Assembly (NCBI GenBank): GCA_002350725.1 | Contig: DEFJ01000025.1 | Span: 77,682-141,681, forward strand | Direction: 5' to 3' | Origin: Cyanobacteria bacterium UBA2855 | GTDB taxonomy: Bacteria; Cyanobacteriota; Vampirovibrionia; Gastranaerophilales; Gastranaerophilaceae | Length of the DNA: 64,000 nucleotides | In this document: positions 36,628 through 44,578 of the stretch, piece after piece | Position numbering within the stretch: position 1 is the first letter of the stretch | Layout of the letters: each line of letters opens with the position of its first letter | Notes under the pieces: generated by a model | Told to the model about the DNA's origin: nothing | Database searches by the model: none | The model's input: the letters and a program-made list of their open reading frames with translations, nothing else | Program-made: the position numbers and the translations under genes

Positions 36628-37089
36628 ATGAAAGGCAAGAAAATGAATTTTGATATAGAATATATTGAAAAACTTTCAAAGGTTTTGAAAGATAATGAGT
36701 TAACCGAAATATCTTTAGAAGATGGTGACAGTGCAATTACTATCAGAAAAGATGTAATAATTTCACCGACAGCAGTTGCAACTCCTGTAACAACCCAGGC
36801 TGCAGCACCTGCACCGGCAAAAACTGCAGATGCGCCAAAAGCTGAAGAAAAGAAAGGAACACCGATTACATCTCCGATGGTAGGAACATTCTATACTTCA
36901 CCATCACCTGATGCAAAACCGTTCGTAACGGTTGGTCAAACGGTTAACAAGGGAGATAAGGTTTGTATTATTGAAGCAATGAAGCTTATGAATGAAATTG
37001 AAGCTGAAGTTTCAGGTAAGATAATTGAGATTTGTGTTCAAGACGGACAACCGGTTGAATACGGACAAGTCTTAATGTATATTGAATAG
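36628..37089 (+). CDS. accB: Biotin carboxyl carrier protein of acetyl-CoA carboxylase
   Basis: It carries biotin between AccC and the carboxyltransferase in the first step of fatty-acid synthesis. An N-terminal helix is followed by an Ala/Pro-rich hinge (about 50-75). The biotinyl domain comes next, with the acceptor lysine in E-A-M-K-L-M-N-E. The start is ambiguous: ATG 36628 (AGG 7 nt upstream) or ATG 36643 (AAAGG within the first codons). It is 20 bp after efp and 98 bp before accC. Biotin may come from the bio operon at 57-60 kb. Confidence 0.95.
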   Translation: MKGKKMNFDIEYIEKLSKVLKDNELTEISLEDGDSAITIRKDVIISPTAVATPVTTQAAAPAPAKTADAPKAEEKKGTPITSPMVGTFYTSPSPDAKPFVTVGQTVNKGDKVCIIEAMKLMNEIEAEVSGKIIEICVQDGQPVEYGQVLMYIE

Positions 37090-37109
37090 AGAAGTTTATA
37101 ATGTGATGA

Positions 37110-37143
37110 GTGAATAAGATATGTTTTATAATGTCTTATTCGC
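37110..37143 (+). promoter_or_regulatory. Hairpin in the accB-accC spacer
   Basis: GAATAAGA (37112-37119) and TCTTATTC (37134-37141) can pair across a 14-nt loop. No T tract follows, so it is more likely a processing or stability element than a terminator. Confidence 0.4.
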
Positions 37144-37187
37144 TTATTAACTAAATAACTTACTCACATTCTTTGATGAGGGATAAA

Positions 37188-38543
37188 ATGTTTAGAAAAG
37201 TTTTAATCGCCAACAGAGGCGAAATAGCTGTAAGAATAATAAGAGCTTGTAGAGAGATTGGAATACCGACTGTTGCAATATATTCTCAAGCAGATGCGAA
37301 CTCTTTACATGTAAGATTAGCAACAGAAGCATATTGTATAGGACCTGCACAAAGTGCAAAAAGCTATTTGAGTATTCCTGCAATTATGTCAGCAGTTGAT
37401 GTATCCGGCGCAGATGCAATTCATCCGGGATATGGCTTTATGTCAGAAAGAGCTGATTTTGCAGAAATTTGCGAGAAACAAGGTATAAAATTTATCGGAC
37501 CTACATCTGATGCAATGAAAAAAATGGGGGACAAAGCTACGGCTCGTCAAACAATGATTGATAACGATGTCCCTGTAACTCCGGGAACAGGAATTTTGAA
37601 TACTCCGGAGGAAGTAAAAGAATTTGCTGCGAAAGTAGGCTACCCGATTATTCTTAAGGCTACAGCCGGAGGCGGCGGCAAGGGTATGAGAATATGCCGC
37701 AGCAATGCTGAGGTTGATACGAATATGCCTTTATGCCAAGCAGAAGCTCAAAACTTTTTTGGCAATCCTGATGTTTATGCAGAAAAATATTTGGAAAATC
37801 CACGTCATATTGAGGTTCAAATTTTGGCAGACCAGTATGGAAATGTTGTTCACTTAGGAGAAAGAGATTGTTCTATTCAAAGACGTCACCAAAAACTCTT
37901 GGAAGAAGCACCGTCTCCGGCTATTGATGAAGCTACACGTAAGGAAATGGGGGCAGCAGCCGTAAGAGCAGCTAAAGCCATTAATTACGAAGGCGTTGGA
38001 ACATGCGAATTTCTTCTTGATCACGACGGTAAATGGTATTTTATGGAAATGAACACTCGTATTCAGGTTGAACACTGTGTTACGGAAATGATTTCAAATA
38101 TAGATTTAGTCAGAGAACAAATTTTAGTTGCTGCTGGCGAAAAATTGGATTTCACTCAGGATGATATTGTGTTAAGAGGACACGCTATAGAATGCCGTAT
38201 TAATGCGGAAAATCCTGCAAAGGACTTTATGCCAAATCCGGGAACCATAACAGGATACGTTACTCCGGGTGGATTTGGGGTTAGAGTTGATTCTCATGTT
38301 TATCAGGATTATTCAATTCCGCCATATTACGATTCAATGATTGGTAAATTAATCTGCTGGGGAAGAACTCGTAATGAGGCAAGAAGAAGAATGTACAGAG
38401 CCTTAAAAGAATACGTTATTACAGGGGTTGAAACGACCTTACCGTTCCATCAGGATATCATTGAAGATGAAGTATTTATGAGCGGAAACTTTAATACAAG
38501 CTTCATTGAAGATTTTTATAAACGAAAAGAAAATAAAGAATAA
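37188..38543 (+). CDS. accC: Biotin carboxylase subunit of acetyl-CoA carboxylase
   Basis: It carboxylates AccB-bound biotin with ATP and bicarbonate. The 451-residue length is typical. Segments visible are K-V-L-I-A-N-R-G-E-I-A at the N-terminus, H-P-G-Y-G-F, the ATP-grasp loop A-T-A-G-G-G-G-K-G-M, E-R-D-C-S-I-Q-R-R-H-Q-K and the catalytic E-M-N-T-R-I-Q-V-E-H. I chose the ATG at 37188 (GAGGGA 5 nt upstream) over an in-frame upstream start at 37173. It ends at a strong bidirectional terminator. Confidence 0.97.
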   Translation: MFRKVLIANRGEIAVRIIRACREIGIPTVAIYSQADANSLHVRLATEAYCIGPAQSAKSYLSIPAIMSAVDVSGADAIHPGYGFMSERADFAEICEKQGIKFIGPTSDAMKKMGDKATARQTMIDNDVPVTPGTGILNTPEEVKEFAAKVGYPIILKATAGGGGKGMRICRSNAEVDTNMPLCQAEAQNFFGNPDVYAEKYLENPRHIEVQILADQYGNVVHLGERDCSIQRRHQKLLEEAPSPAIDEATRKEMGAAAVRAAKAINYEGVGTCEFLLDHDGKWYFMEMNTRIQVEHCVTEMISNIDLVREQILVAAGEKLDFTQDDIVLRGHAIECRINAENPAKDFMPNPGTITGYVTPGGFGVRVDSHVYQDYSIPPYYDSMIGKLICWGRTRNEARRRMYRALKEYVITGVETTLPFHQDIIEDEVFMSGNFNTSFIEDFYKRKENKE

Positions 38544-38568
38544 AAAACGGGGTCAATCCCCGTTTTTT
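38542..38568. terminator. Bidirectional terminator after accC
   Basis: A perfect stem AAAAAACGGGG / CCCCGTTTTTT with a 5-nt loop lies between the convergent accC and 107-aa genes. Confidence 0.9.
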
Positions 38569-38890
38569 AGTATATACGTCTAAAATAGTTTGGAAACAGA
38601 ACATCAAGATATTCTTCTGTTACTCCACCACTATTATGATTAGAATTTTTTGCAATCAAATTAGAGTTATGTATTACATGTTCTGAGTCAGGATATATTT
38701 TTTTGCAGCATGAACCGGCTTTGACCTCAAATGGTTTTAACAAACCACGATAACAAGCAGATTTCCCATGAGGTAATGCCAACACTTGTTTTATAATATC
38801 TCCGGCTTCTTTAGCCTTAGGGTTATTAATAACTAATTCCCTTGCCGTTGCTGTACTTTCTGCGCCAATTTTAAGTTGCATAATTTTCAT
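38567..38890 (-). CDS. Small cysteine-containing protein of unknown function (107 aa)
   Basis: No signal peptide or membrane helix is seen. The middle contains H-G-K-S-A-C-Y and G-S-C-C-K-K-I-Y-P, so three Cys lie within about 20 residues; metal binding or disulfides are possible. GAAAGG is 11 nt upstream of the ATG. It is convergent with accC and divergent from the permease gene. The family is unknown; gene status rests on the ribosome site, length and clean flanking signals. Confidence 0.55.
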   Translation of the reverse strand: MKIMQLKIGAESTATARELVINNPKAKEAGDIIKQVLALPHGKSACYRGLLKPFEVKAGSCCKKIYPDSEHVIHNSNLIAKNSNHNSGGVTEEYLDVLFPNYFRRIY

Positions 38891-38973
38891 AAGATAAATG
38901 ACCTTTCTAACCTTATAATATACGTAAATAATATAAATTGCCTTTTAATTTTGTATATGTTACAAATTTTAAT

Positions 38974-39828
38974 ATGATAACAATTTTTGCAGTATTAATC
39001 AGAATAATTTCAAACTCATTATCAAATGTTTATCAAAAGCAGTTAACCGCAGAAGGTTTTAATCCTTCATTAATAAATTTCATAATGTACTCGGGACTAA
39101 CAATTCTATTATTACCTATAATATTAAAAACAAATTACAATTCGATTAGTTATGAGGTTTGGATATACGCTATATTTGGCGGGTTGTTTGGCGCATTGGG
39201 AAATTCATACCTTGTAAAAGCTCTGCAAAACGGGGAATTATCAGTTTTAGGTCCGATAAATGCCTATAAGTCTGTTGTTGCTATGCTTACCGGAATATTT
39301 TTATTGGGTGAAATACCTTCTTTGTACGGAATAACCGCTATTATACTTGTAATTATCGGCAGCTATTTTATATTTGATACACAAGAAGAAGGTTTTTCCA
39401 TAAAACTTTTAACAAGATGCGATATAAGGTATAGAATATATGCCCTGATTTTTACCGCAATTGAAGCAATATTCATAAAAGAAGTTATCAAAGGCAGTGA
39501 TATACTAACTTCTCTTATAATGTGGAGTTTCTTTGGAATGCTATTCACAGGAATTATAGTGTTTTATGGGAAAAAACCTTGCATAAAATATAACAAAACT
39601 ATTATTACAAAACTGTTCGGAATTATAGCATTAATGGGAATAATGCAATATTGTACAAATTATGTGTTTTCACATATGCAAGTAAGTTACGGATTAGCAC
39701 TATTTCAATTGTCCGCACTTATTAGTGTAATTTTCGGTTGGAAATATTTTAACGAAAAAAATATTTTACAAAAGCTTTTAGGTAGCACAATCATGATAAT
39801 AGGGGCTGCGATTTTAATAATATCTTAG
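38974..39828 (+). CDS. DMT-superfamily (EamA-like) permease (284 aa)
   Basis: About ten hydrophobic helices cover the entire length in two similar halves. P-I-N-A-Y-K-S before helix 4 and G-E-I-P are typical of drug/metabolite exporters of the EamA group. The substrate is unknown. The ATG at 38974 is preferred over a TTG at 38938; neither has a Shine-Dalgarno. It stands alone, 175 bp before a ribbon-helix-helix gene. Confidence 0.8.
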   Translation: MITIFAVLIRIISNSLSNVYQKQLTAEGFNPSLINFIMYSGLTILLLPIILKTNYNSISYEVWIYAIFGGLFGALGNSYLVKALQNGELSVLGPINAYKSVVAMLTGIFLLGEIPSLYGITAIILVIIGSYFIFDTQEEGFSIKLLTRCDIRYRIYALIFTAIEAIFIKEVIKGSDILTSLIMWSFFGMLFTGIIVFYGKKPCIKYNKTIITKLFGIIALMGIMQYCTNYVFSHMQVSYGLALFQLSALISVIFGWKYFNEKNILQKLLGSTIMIIGAAILIIS

Positions 39829-40003
39829 TGTATACGCAAATAATATTACAAAATGTAAACATGAATTAACATGCAAAACTCCCTATTTGTAAGGCTTTAA
39901 AAAAATAGTATATATTTTATAGATAAAATTTAGCACTTTTTTAGAGCATGCGGTTTTTATATATATACGAGATAGAAAACAGAAAAAGCGAAAAGGAGTA
40001 TAT

Positions 40004-40192
40004 ATGGCACGAGTACTTATTTCAATGCCCGAAGAATTTTTAAGCATGATTGACAATGTTGCTGATGATGAAAATCGTTCAAGGAGCGAACTTATTAGAG
40101 AAGCACTTAGAACTTATATTTACAGGCAAAAAGTACGTCAATCAACTACTGCTAGCAAGAACGCAGATTTACTTGAAGATTTATTGGAATAA
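40004..40192 (+). CDS. Ribbon-helix-helix (CopG-like) DNA-binding protein (62 aa)
   Basis: The beta strand (R-V-L-I-S-M-P) is followed by two helices (E-E-F-L-S-M-I-D-N-V-A and S-R-S-E-L-I-R-E-A-L-R-T-Y-I), the classic MetJ/Arc/CopG fold. AAAAGGAG lies 6 nt before the ATG. Antitoxins of this class usually adjoin a toxin, but the next gene is convergent trpS and the upstream gene is a permease. It is more likely a stand-alone repressor, perhaps of the neighbouring permease (inference). Confidence 0.85.
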   Translation: MARVLISMPEEFLSMIDNVADDENRSRSELIREALRTYIYRQKVRQSTTASKNADLLEDLLE

Positions 40193-40226
40193 ATTTATCG
40201 GAAAATTGAATAAGTATAATAGATTT

Positions 40227-40258
40227 AAAGGGCTGTTCGTTAGTGCGCAGCCCTTTTT
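40227..40258 (+). terminator. Terminator after the RHH gene (shared with trpS)
   Basis: The stem AAAGGGCTG / CAGCCCTTT with a 12-nt loop ends in T5, between the two convergent genes. Confidence 0.85.
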
Positions 40259-40261
40259 GTA

Positions 40262-41266
40262 TTAATACATTCTTACTAAATCTCTTACCTGCTGAATAAC
40301 TTCTGAAGCTCTTAGTCGAGCTTTTTTATCACCTGAAGATATTATATCCCTGACTATGTCAGGATGAGCTTCATAGTATCGTCTGCGCTCTCTGATTTCT
40401 GAAAGTTTTTCGTTAATTTTTGCGCCAAGCATACGCTTACAATCAGCACAACCTCTAATACCACTTTCACATTCCGCACGAGTTTGAGCAATTTCATCTT
40501 CGCTACCGAATATTTGCCAATATTTAAATGCTACTTCGCATTCATCGGGATGGCCTAAGTCGGTTTTTCTTAGTCGGCTTCTGTCTGTTATAGCCGTCAT
40601 AACTTTCTTTGCAGTAACTTCTTCGGTATCTGAAATTTTTATGTCATTTTGGAAAGATTTACCCATTTTGTTACCGTCTAATCCGCATATCAAAGAACAT
40701 TTATTCAATAACGGCTTTGGTTCATGGAAAAATTCAGTATTATATATGTTATTAAATCTGCGCGCAATGTCTCTGGTAATCTCAATGTGAGCAACCTGAT
40801 CCGAACCGACAGGAACAGCATCAGCATTCATCATCATAATATCCGCACTCATCAAAACCGGATATCCCATCAAACCGTAACTAATTTGCGAATTTTGACC
40901 TTCTTTTGTTCTCAATATTTTTGCCATGTCTTTTAAAGTCGGATCACGTTCAACCCAATTCTGAGGAGTAACCATTCCAAGATATATATTTAATTCTGCA
41001 ATTTCAGGAACATGCGATTGTACATATATAGTTGAGATTTCAGGATCTAAGCCTGATGCCAGCCAATCCATAACTACTTCTAAAACATCTTGTCTTAATT
41101 CTTCAGTTTTATCATATTTTGTAGTCAGCGCATGCCAATCAGCAACAAAGAAAAAACTATCATATTTATTTTGTAAATCTACCCAATTCTGAATTACACC
41201 AAGGTAATGCCCTAAATGCAATTTACCTGTAGATCTCATTCCAGATACAATAATTGGTTTATTCAT
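40262..41266 (-). CDS. trpS: Tryptophanyl-tRNA synthetase
   Basis: This class I synthetase charges tRNA-Trp. The HIGH-like motif is L-H-L-G-H-Y-L-G near residue 18 and the KMSKS-like motif is G-N-K-M-G-K-S near 200. The 334-residue length is typical. An AAAGGAT ribosome site precedes the ATG. No T-box or trp leader is seen in the short upstream gap. It uses TGG for its own Trp codons, in line with TGA not being a Trp codon here. Confidence 0.96.
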   Translation of the reverse strand: MNKPIIVSGMRSTGKLHLGHYLGVIQNWVDLQNKYDSFFFVADWHALTTKYDKTEELRQDVLEVVMDWLASGLDPEISTIYVQSHVPEIAELNIYLGMVTPQNWVERDPTLKDMAKILRTKEGQNSQISYGLMGYPVLMSADIMMMNADAVPVGSDQVAHIEITRDIARRFNNIYNTEFFHEPKPLLNKCSLICGLDGNKMGKSFQNDIKISDTEEVTAKKVMTAITDRSRLRKTDLGHPDECEVAFKYWQIFGSEDEIAQTRAECESGIRGCADCKRMLGAKINEKLSEIRERRRYYEAHPDIVRDIISSGDKKARLRASEVIQQVRDLVRMY

Positions 41267-41328
41267 GTATATATCCTTTCTTTGTTGTGATGTAATTATA
41301 CCACGAACATAGTTGAAATCAGTTAGAT

Positions 41329-41364
41329 AAAAAACCCTCTTGAAATATTCTCAAGAGGGTTTTT
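41329..41364. terminator. Terminator of rpmI-rplT
   Basis: A long stem AAAAACCCTCTTGA / TCAAGAGGGTTTTT lies 19 nt beyond the rplT stop. Confidence 0.9.
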
Positions 41365-41382
41365 AAAATATAAGTTTTTTGA

Positions 41383-41733
41383 TTACTTAGCAGATTTAAC
41401 AGCTTCAAATACTACATCAAAAGCTTCTTTGTCATTTACTGCAAGTTCGGCCAACATTTTTCTGTTAACAACAATATTAGCTTTTTTGCATGCATTTACA
41501 AATCTTGAGTAGCTCATACCACGTTCTCTAACAGCAGCATTGATTCTAACAATCCAAAGTCTGCGCATATTTCTCTTGTTGGTACGTCTGTCTCTGTAAG
41601 CATATTTTAATGCTTTCATAACAGCAATATTAGCTACTTTAAATATTCTGCTTCTGGCACCAATAAAACCTTTAGCAAGTTTTAAGATTTTTTTATGTCT
41701 GTTACGACTTACGTTTCCACGTTTAATTCTCAT
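41383..41733 (-). CDS. rplT: 50S ribosomal protein L20
   Basis: The 116-residue basic protein starts M-R-I-K-R-G-N-V and contains the conserved Y-A-Y-R-D-R-R-x-x-K-R and L-W-I-V-R-I-N-A-A blocks. It initiates 50S assembly. It follows rpmI by 12 bp. In many bacteria infC precedes this pair; it does not here. Confidence 0.97.
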   Translation of the reverse strand: MRIKRGNVSRNRHKKILKLAKGFIGARSRIFKVANIAVMKALKYAYRDRRTNKRNMRRLWIVRINAAVRERGMSYSRFVNACKKANIVVNRKMLAELAVNDKEAFDVVFEAVKSAK

Positions 41734-41745
41734 AATTCACCGCTC

Positions 41746-41955
41746 CTATCTTGAATACTTCTTGTATGGTAACTCTTTAGATACCAGTTTTACATGTGAC
41801 TCAGATACATCAACCATCTTGAAAATTCTGCGTTTTCTAGATCCTGATTTGTGTTGGAGCAAGTGACCTATACCTGCTTGTCTTTTTTGAATTTTACCTG
41901 TTGCAGTAACTTTGTAACGTTTTGCAGCAGATTTGTGTGTTTTTAATTTTGGCAT
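41746..41955 (-). CDS. rpmI: 50S ribosomal protein L35
   Basis: This is a 69-residue basic protein with the K-L-K-T-H-K-S-A-A-K-R start and H-K-S-x-x-R-K-R-R segment of L35. AAAGGAG precedes the ATG. It is first in the rpmI-rplT unit, with promoter TTGCAA-17-TATTAT about 80 bp upstream. Confidence 0.95.
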   Translation of the reverse strand: MPKLKTHKSAAKRYKVTATGKIQKRQAGIGHLLQHKSGSRKRRIFKMVDVSESHVKLVSKELPYKKYSR

Positions 41956-42033
41956 TTTCTTCTCCTTTACGTTAAGTTAAGTAGTTACTAAAAAGTTTCA
42001 GGCATACCAAAGCCGTAAAACTTTCGCAAGAGT

Positions 42034-42062
42034 ATAATATTACGCACATAATCTTTTTGCAA
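42034..42062 (-). promoter_or_regulatory. Promoter of rpmI-rplT
   Basis: On the reverse strand TTGCAA (42057-42062), 17 nt and TATTAT (42034-42039) precede a leader of about 70 nt. That leader could fold for L20 autoregulation, but no recognisable motif is seen. Confidence 0.65.
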
Positions 42063-42079
42063 GCATTTATTGAGTATTG

Positions 42080-43165
42080 TTAATTTATTTGTTCTAAATA
42101 GCGTTCACTGCAAAGTTTTTGAGTATACTGTTTTACAGTTTCGAGAGAATTTTTGCGAATTTCTTCGAGTGTTTCATTCCCGAGTGCTTTTATAATCATA
42201 AATTTTGCATCAATATATTCTACATCAGGTTTAATTGTAAAACCGTTATAATCATTTTTTATAATTCCGTCTATACCATCATTTTCTGAGCATATTGTAA
42301 TACATCCGCTTGCCATTGCCTCAAGATAAACCATTCCAAAAGTTTCATTTTCACTTGGCAAAACAAATATATCAGAATTTTTCATTACTTCAAAAACTTC
42401 TTCTCTTGGAATTCTTCCTAAAAATATAACGGGATAATTTACTGTTTTGGCAAGTTTTTCTAAATATTTTCGTTCTTTACCATCGCCAATAATTACAAGG
42501 CTTTCAGGTTTGATATATTTCAACCCCAAAATAATTTTATCAACATTTTTTCTTTTTATAAGATTTGCGCAAGTTACAATTTTCAAATTATTTACATCAA
42601 TTTCTGACGAAATATTTGTCTGTATAAAATTTTCTTCAACACCTGACGGGGCAACAAAAGTTTTTGGTAATAAATCAGGATATAATGATGTTAATTTATT
42701 CTGCAAAACAAAAGACCGACATGCAATTTTATAAGCACTGTTAAGTGCTTTTTCTAACTTAGATTTAAAGTAAATTTTATATATAGATTTAGTTAAAACC
42801 GTTATATCCGAGCAATGAACACCTGCTACAAAAGGAATTCCTAATTTATCCGCAAAAATAATTCCGGATGGCATATGTGCAATTACTATATCAGGCTGAA
42901 AATCTTTATCATAAAACTCTTTTAATTTATTTTTTATATTGCCCATAAACGGCATCCAATAATTTACATTATAAACATCTTCATACCAACCCGTTTTGTA
43001 AAAAGGCTTTTTACGAATAAAAGAATTTAAAATAAAATTAGGTTTAATAATTTTTACCTGATGACCAAGTTTTTGCCACTCTGTCACAAAATTGAGCAAT
43101 GTACGCGGAGTATTTACTTCACTGTCTTTTATCGGATATAAATCTGTAATTAAAAGAATTTTCAT
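42080..43165 (-). CDS. Family 4 glycosyltransferase (361 aa)
   Basis: It has a GT-B fold: an N-terminal Rossmann half with a D-L-Y-P-I-K start and H-M-P-S-G loop, and a C-terminal half with V-I-I-G-D-G and the E-x7-E signature in S-E-N-E-T-F-G-M-V-Y-L-E-A-M-A-S-G. Such enzymes retain anomeric configuration and transfer sugars from nucleotide donors to lipid or polysaccharide acceptors at the inner membrane face. Donor and acceptor cannot be told. It sits alone downstream of rplL, separated by a terminator. Confidence 0.88.
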   Translation of the reverse strand: MKILLITDLYPIKDSEVNTPRTLLNFVTEWQKLGHQVKIIKPNFILNSFIRKKPFYKTGWYEDVYNVNYWMPFMGNIKNKLKEFYDKDFQPDIVIAHMPSGIIFADKLGIPFVAGVHCSDITVLTKSIYKIYFKSKLEKALNSAYKIACRSFVLQNKLTSLYPDLLPKTFVAPSGVEENFIQTNISSEIDVNNLKIVTCANLIKRKNVDKIILGLKYIKPESLVIIGDGKERKYLEKLAKTVNYPVIFLGRIPREEVFEVMKNSDIFVLPSENETFGMVYLEAMASGCITICSENDGIDGIIKNDYNGFTIKPDVEYIDAKFMIIKALGNETLEEIRKNSLETVKQYTQKLCSERYLEQIN

Positions 43166-43202
43166 AAATAAATATTATCATAATTGTAAATACTTGCGCA
43201 AC

Positions 43203-43233
43203 AAAAAACTCCCGCATAATACGGGAGTTTTTT
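43203..43233 (-). terminator. Terminator of rplJ-rplL
   Basis: The stem AAAAAACTCCCG / CGGGAGTTTTTT lies 20 nt past the rplL stop. Confidence 0.9.
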
Positions 43234-43252
43234 AATATTTATCAAAATCAAA

Positions 43253-43630
43253 CTACTTGATTTCAACAGTTGCACCTGCAGCTTCAAGTTGTTTCTTGAT
43301 AGCTTCAGCATCTTCTTTCTTAACGCCTTCTTTGATTGCTTTAGGAGCGCCATCAACTAAGTCTTTAGCTTCTTTCAAGCCTAAACCGGTGATAGCACGA
43401 ACTTCTTTCAATACAGCAATCTTGTTAGCACCTGCAGATGCCAAGATTACATTAACTTCAGATGCTTCATCAGCTGCAGGAGCTGCGCCAGCTGCTGCAG
43501 GAGCTGCTGCAACAGCTACAGGAGCTGCTGCTGATACACCAAATTTTTCTTCCATAGCTTTTACTAATTCAGCTGCTTCTAATAAAGTCAATTTTTCAAT
43601 TGATTCTAAAATAGTTTCTACATTACTCAT
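43253..43630 (-). CDS. rplL: 50S ribosomal protein L7/L12
   Basis: The stalk protein recruits translation GTPases. An N-terminal dimerisation helix (L-T-L-L-E-A-A-E-L-V) is followed by an Ala/Pro/Gly-rich hinge (about 35-55). The C-terminal domain carries K-x-x-V-I-K-x-V-R-like and G-L-G-L-K-E-A-K-D-L-V. It has 125 residues and is downstream of rplJ by 80 bp. Confidence 0.97.
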   Translation of the reverse strand: MSNVETILESIEKLTLLEAAELVKAMEEKFGVSAAAPVAVAAAPAAAGAAPAADEASEVNVILASAGANKIAVLKEVRAITGLGLKEAKDLVDGAPKAIKEGVKKEDAEAIKKQLEAAGATVEIK

Positions 43631-43710
43631 TATTTTTTCTCCTTTAATTTTTTTTTTGTAACTTTGATTTTTGTTTATGCCTGATATAATATCAAGCGGC
43701 TACGCTGCAA

Positions 43711-44232
43711 TTACGCAGCTTTTTGATCTCTGACAGCTGCAACAGCTCTTGTAAGTGCTGCCATAACGCCATTGATACCAAGTGTAATACCGGTTGCCGG
43801 TGAATTGATTGAGCCAAGCATTTTTGCATAAAGTTCTTCTTTTGAAGGAAGATTTGCAAGAGCTTTAGCATCATTGGCAGACAATAAATTGCCTTCCATA
43901 ACGGCACCAAGGATTTCACCTTTCTTAGTTTCTTTAATAAATTTAGATACAACTTTAGCAGGACTAACTTGATCTTCAAAACCGAAAGCAATAGCGATAG
44001 GTCCTTTCATCAATTCAGCTAAAGGTTCAAAATCTGTACCCTTTATAGCAACTTTAGTAAGTGTATTTTTTGTTACCATATAGTCGCCGCCTTGTTTTTG
44101 AAGTTCACGTCTTAAGTTTGTGATTTCTTCAACACTGTATCCTTTGTATTCGGTAACAAGCGCAACTTGGGCTTTTTCGATTTTTGATTTAATTGCATCT
44201 ATTTTTTCTGACTTAAATGCTTTTGTTGCCAT
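43711..44232 (-). CDS. rplJ: 50S ribosomal protein L10
   Basis: This is the stalk base protein that binds L7/L12 dimers. I chose the ATG at 44232 (173 aa, AAAAAAGGAG upstream). A longer frame to 44325 would run into the RNA leader. Conserved parts are the Y-K-G-(Y/L)-x-V-x-x-I-T-x-L-R-R segment, V-x-K-N-T-L and the C-terminal L7/L12-binding helix. rplK, rplA and rpoB, the usual neighbours, are absent from the window. Confidence 0.96.
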   Translation of the reverse strand: MATKAFKSEKIDAIKSKIEKAQVALVTEYKGYSVEEITNLRRELQKQGGDYMVTKNTLTKVAIKGTDFEPLAELMKGPIAIAFGFEDQVSPAKVVSKFIKETKKGEILGAVMEGNLLSANDAKALANLPSKEELYAKMLGSINSPATGITLGINGVMAALTRAVAAVRDQKAA

Positions 44233-44385
44233 TTTTGCTCCTTTTTTGTGAGTATTACGAACAAACGTTCGCATAATTTTATCGACCTTTGTGTGTCCGA
44301 ATAATAAAAATTTTGCAATTCTCACATTCGGAACCGCAAAATATTACACACGTATCAATAATTCTATTAATTTCGACTTGTGTAT

Positions 44386-44537
44386 AACCTCGATTAGCCA
44401 TCCTTACAGATATTTAATGAAATCAGGGTTTTATCAGAACACCGTCTTCTGCACAACAAACTTCATCATTAAAGCCTGTCTGATTAAATCCGGAGCCTTT
44501 CGCCCCAACCCCAGCTAATTGTCTGCGGTCTACGAGA
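44386..44537 (-). ncRNA. L10 (rplJ) autoregulatory leader RNA
   Basis: The transcript between the promoter and rplJ contains GACCGCAGACAATTAGC (44514-44530, reverse strand). It pairs at long range with GGCTAATCGAGGT (44387-44399), enclosing two internal arms. Position, the closing ATTAGC/GCTAAT helix and the flanking AGACA / CGAGGT elements fit the L10 leader family, where L10 (with L12) represses its own translation. A 75-codon forward frame here is spurious. Confidence 0.65.
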
Positions 44538-44540
44538 GCC

Positions 44541-44569
44541 ATAATAACAGAAAATATTTTAAAAAGCAA
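44541..44569 (-). promoter_or_regulatory. Promoter of rplJ-rplL
   Basis: TTGCTT (44564-44569), 17 nt and TATTAT (44541-44546) on the reverse strand place the start near 44534, giving a leader of about 300 nt. Confidence 0.75.
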
Positions 44570-44578
44570 TACTTATGC

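Noticed and set aside
40004..40192. The ribbon-helix-helix gene as half of a toxin-antitoxin pair.
   Set aside because: No toxin-like frame lies on either side on the same strand.
44291..44518. A 75-codon forward frame between rplJ and the 317-aa gene.
   Set aside because: It is antisense to the L10 leader RNA and has no ribosome site.
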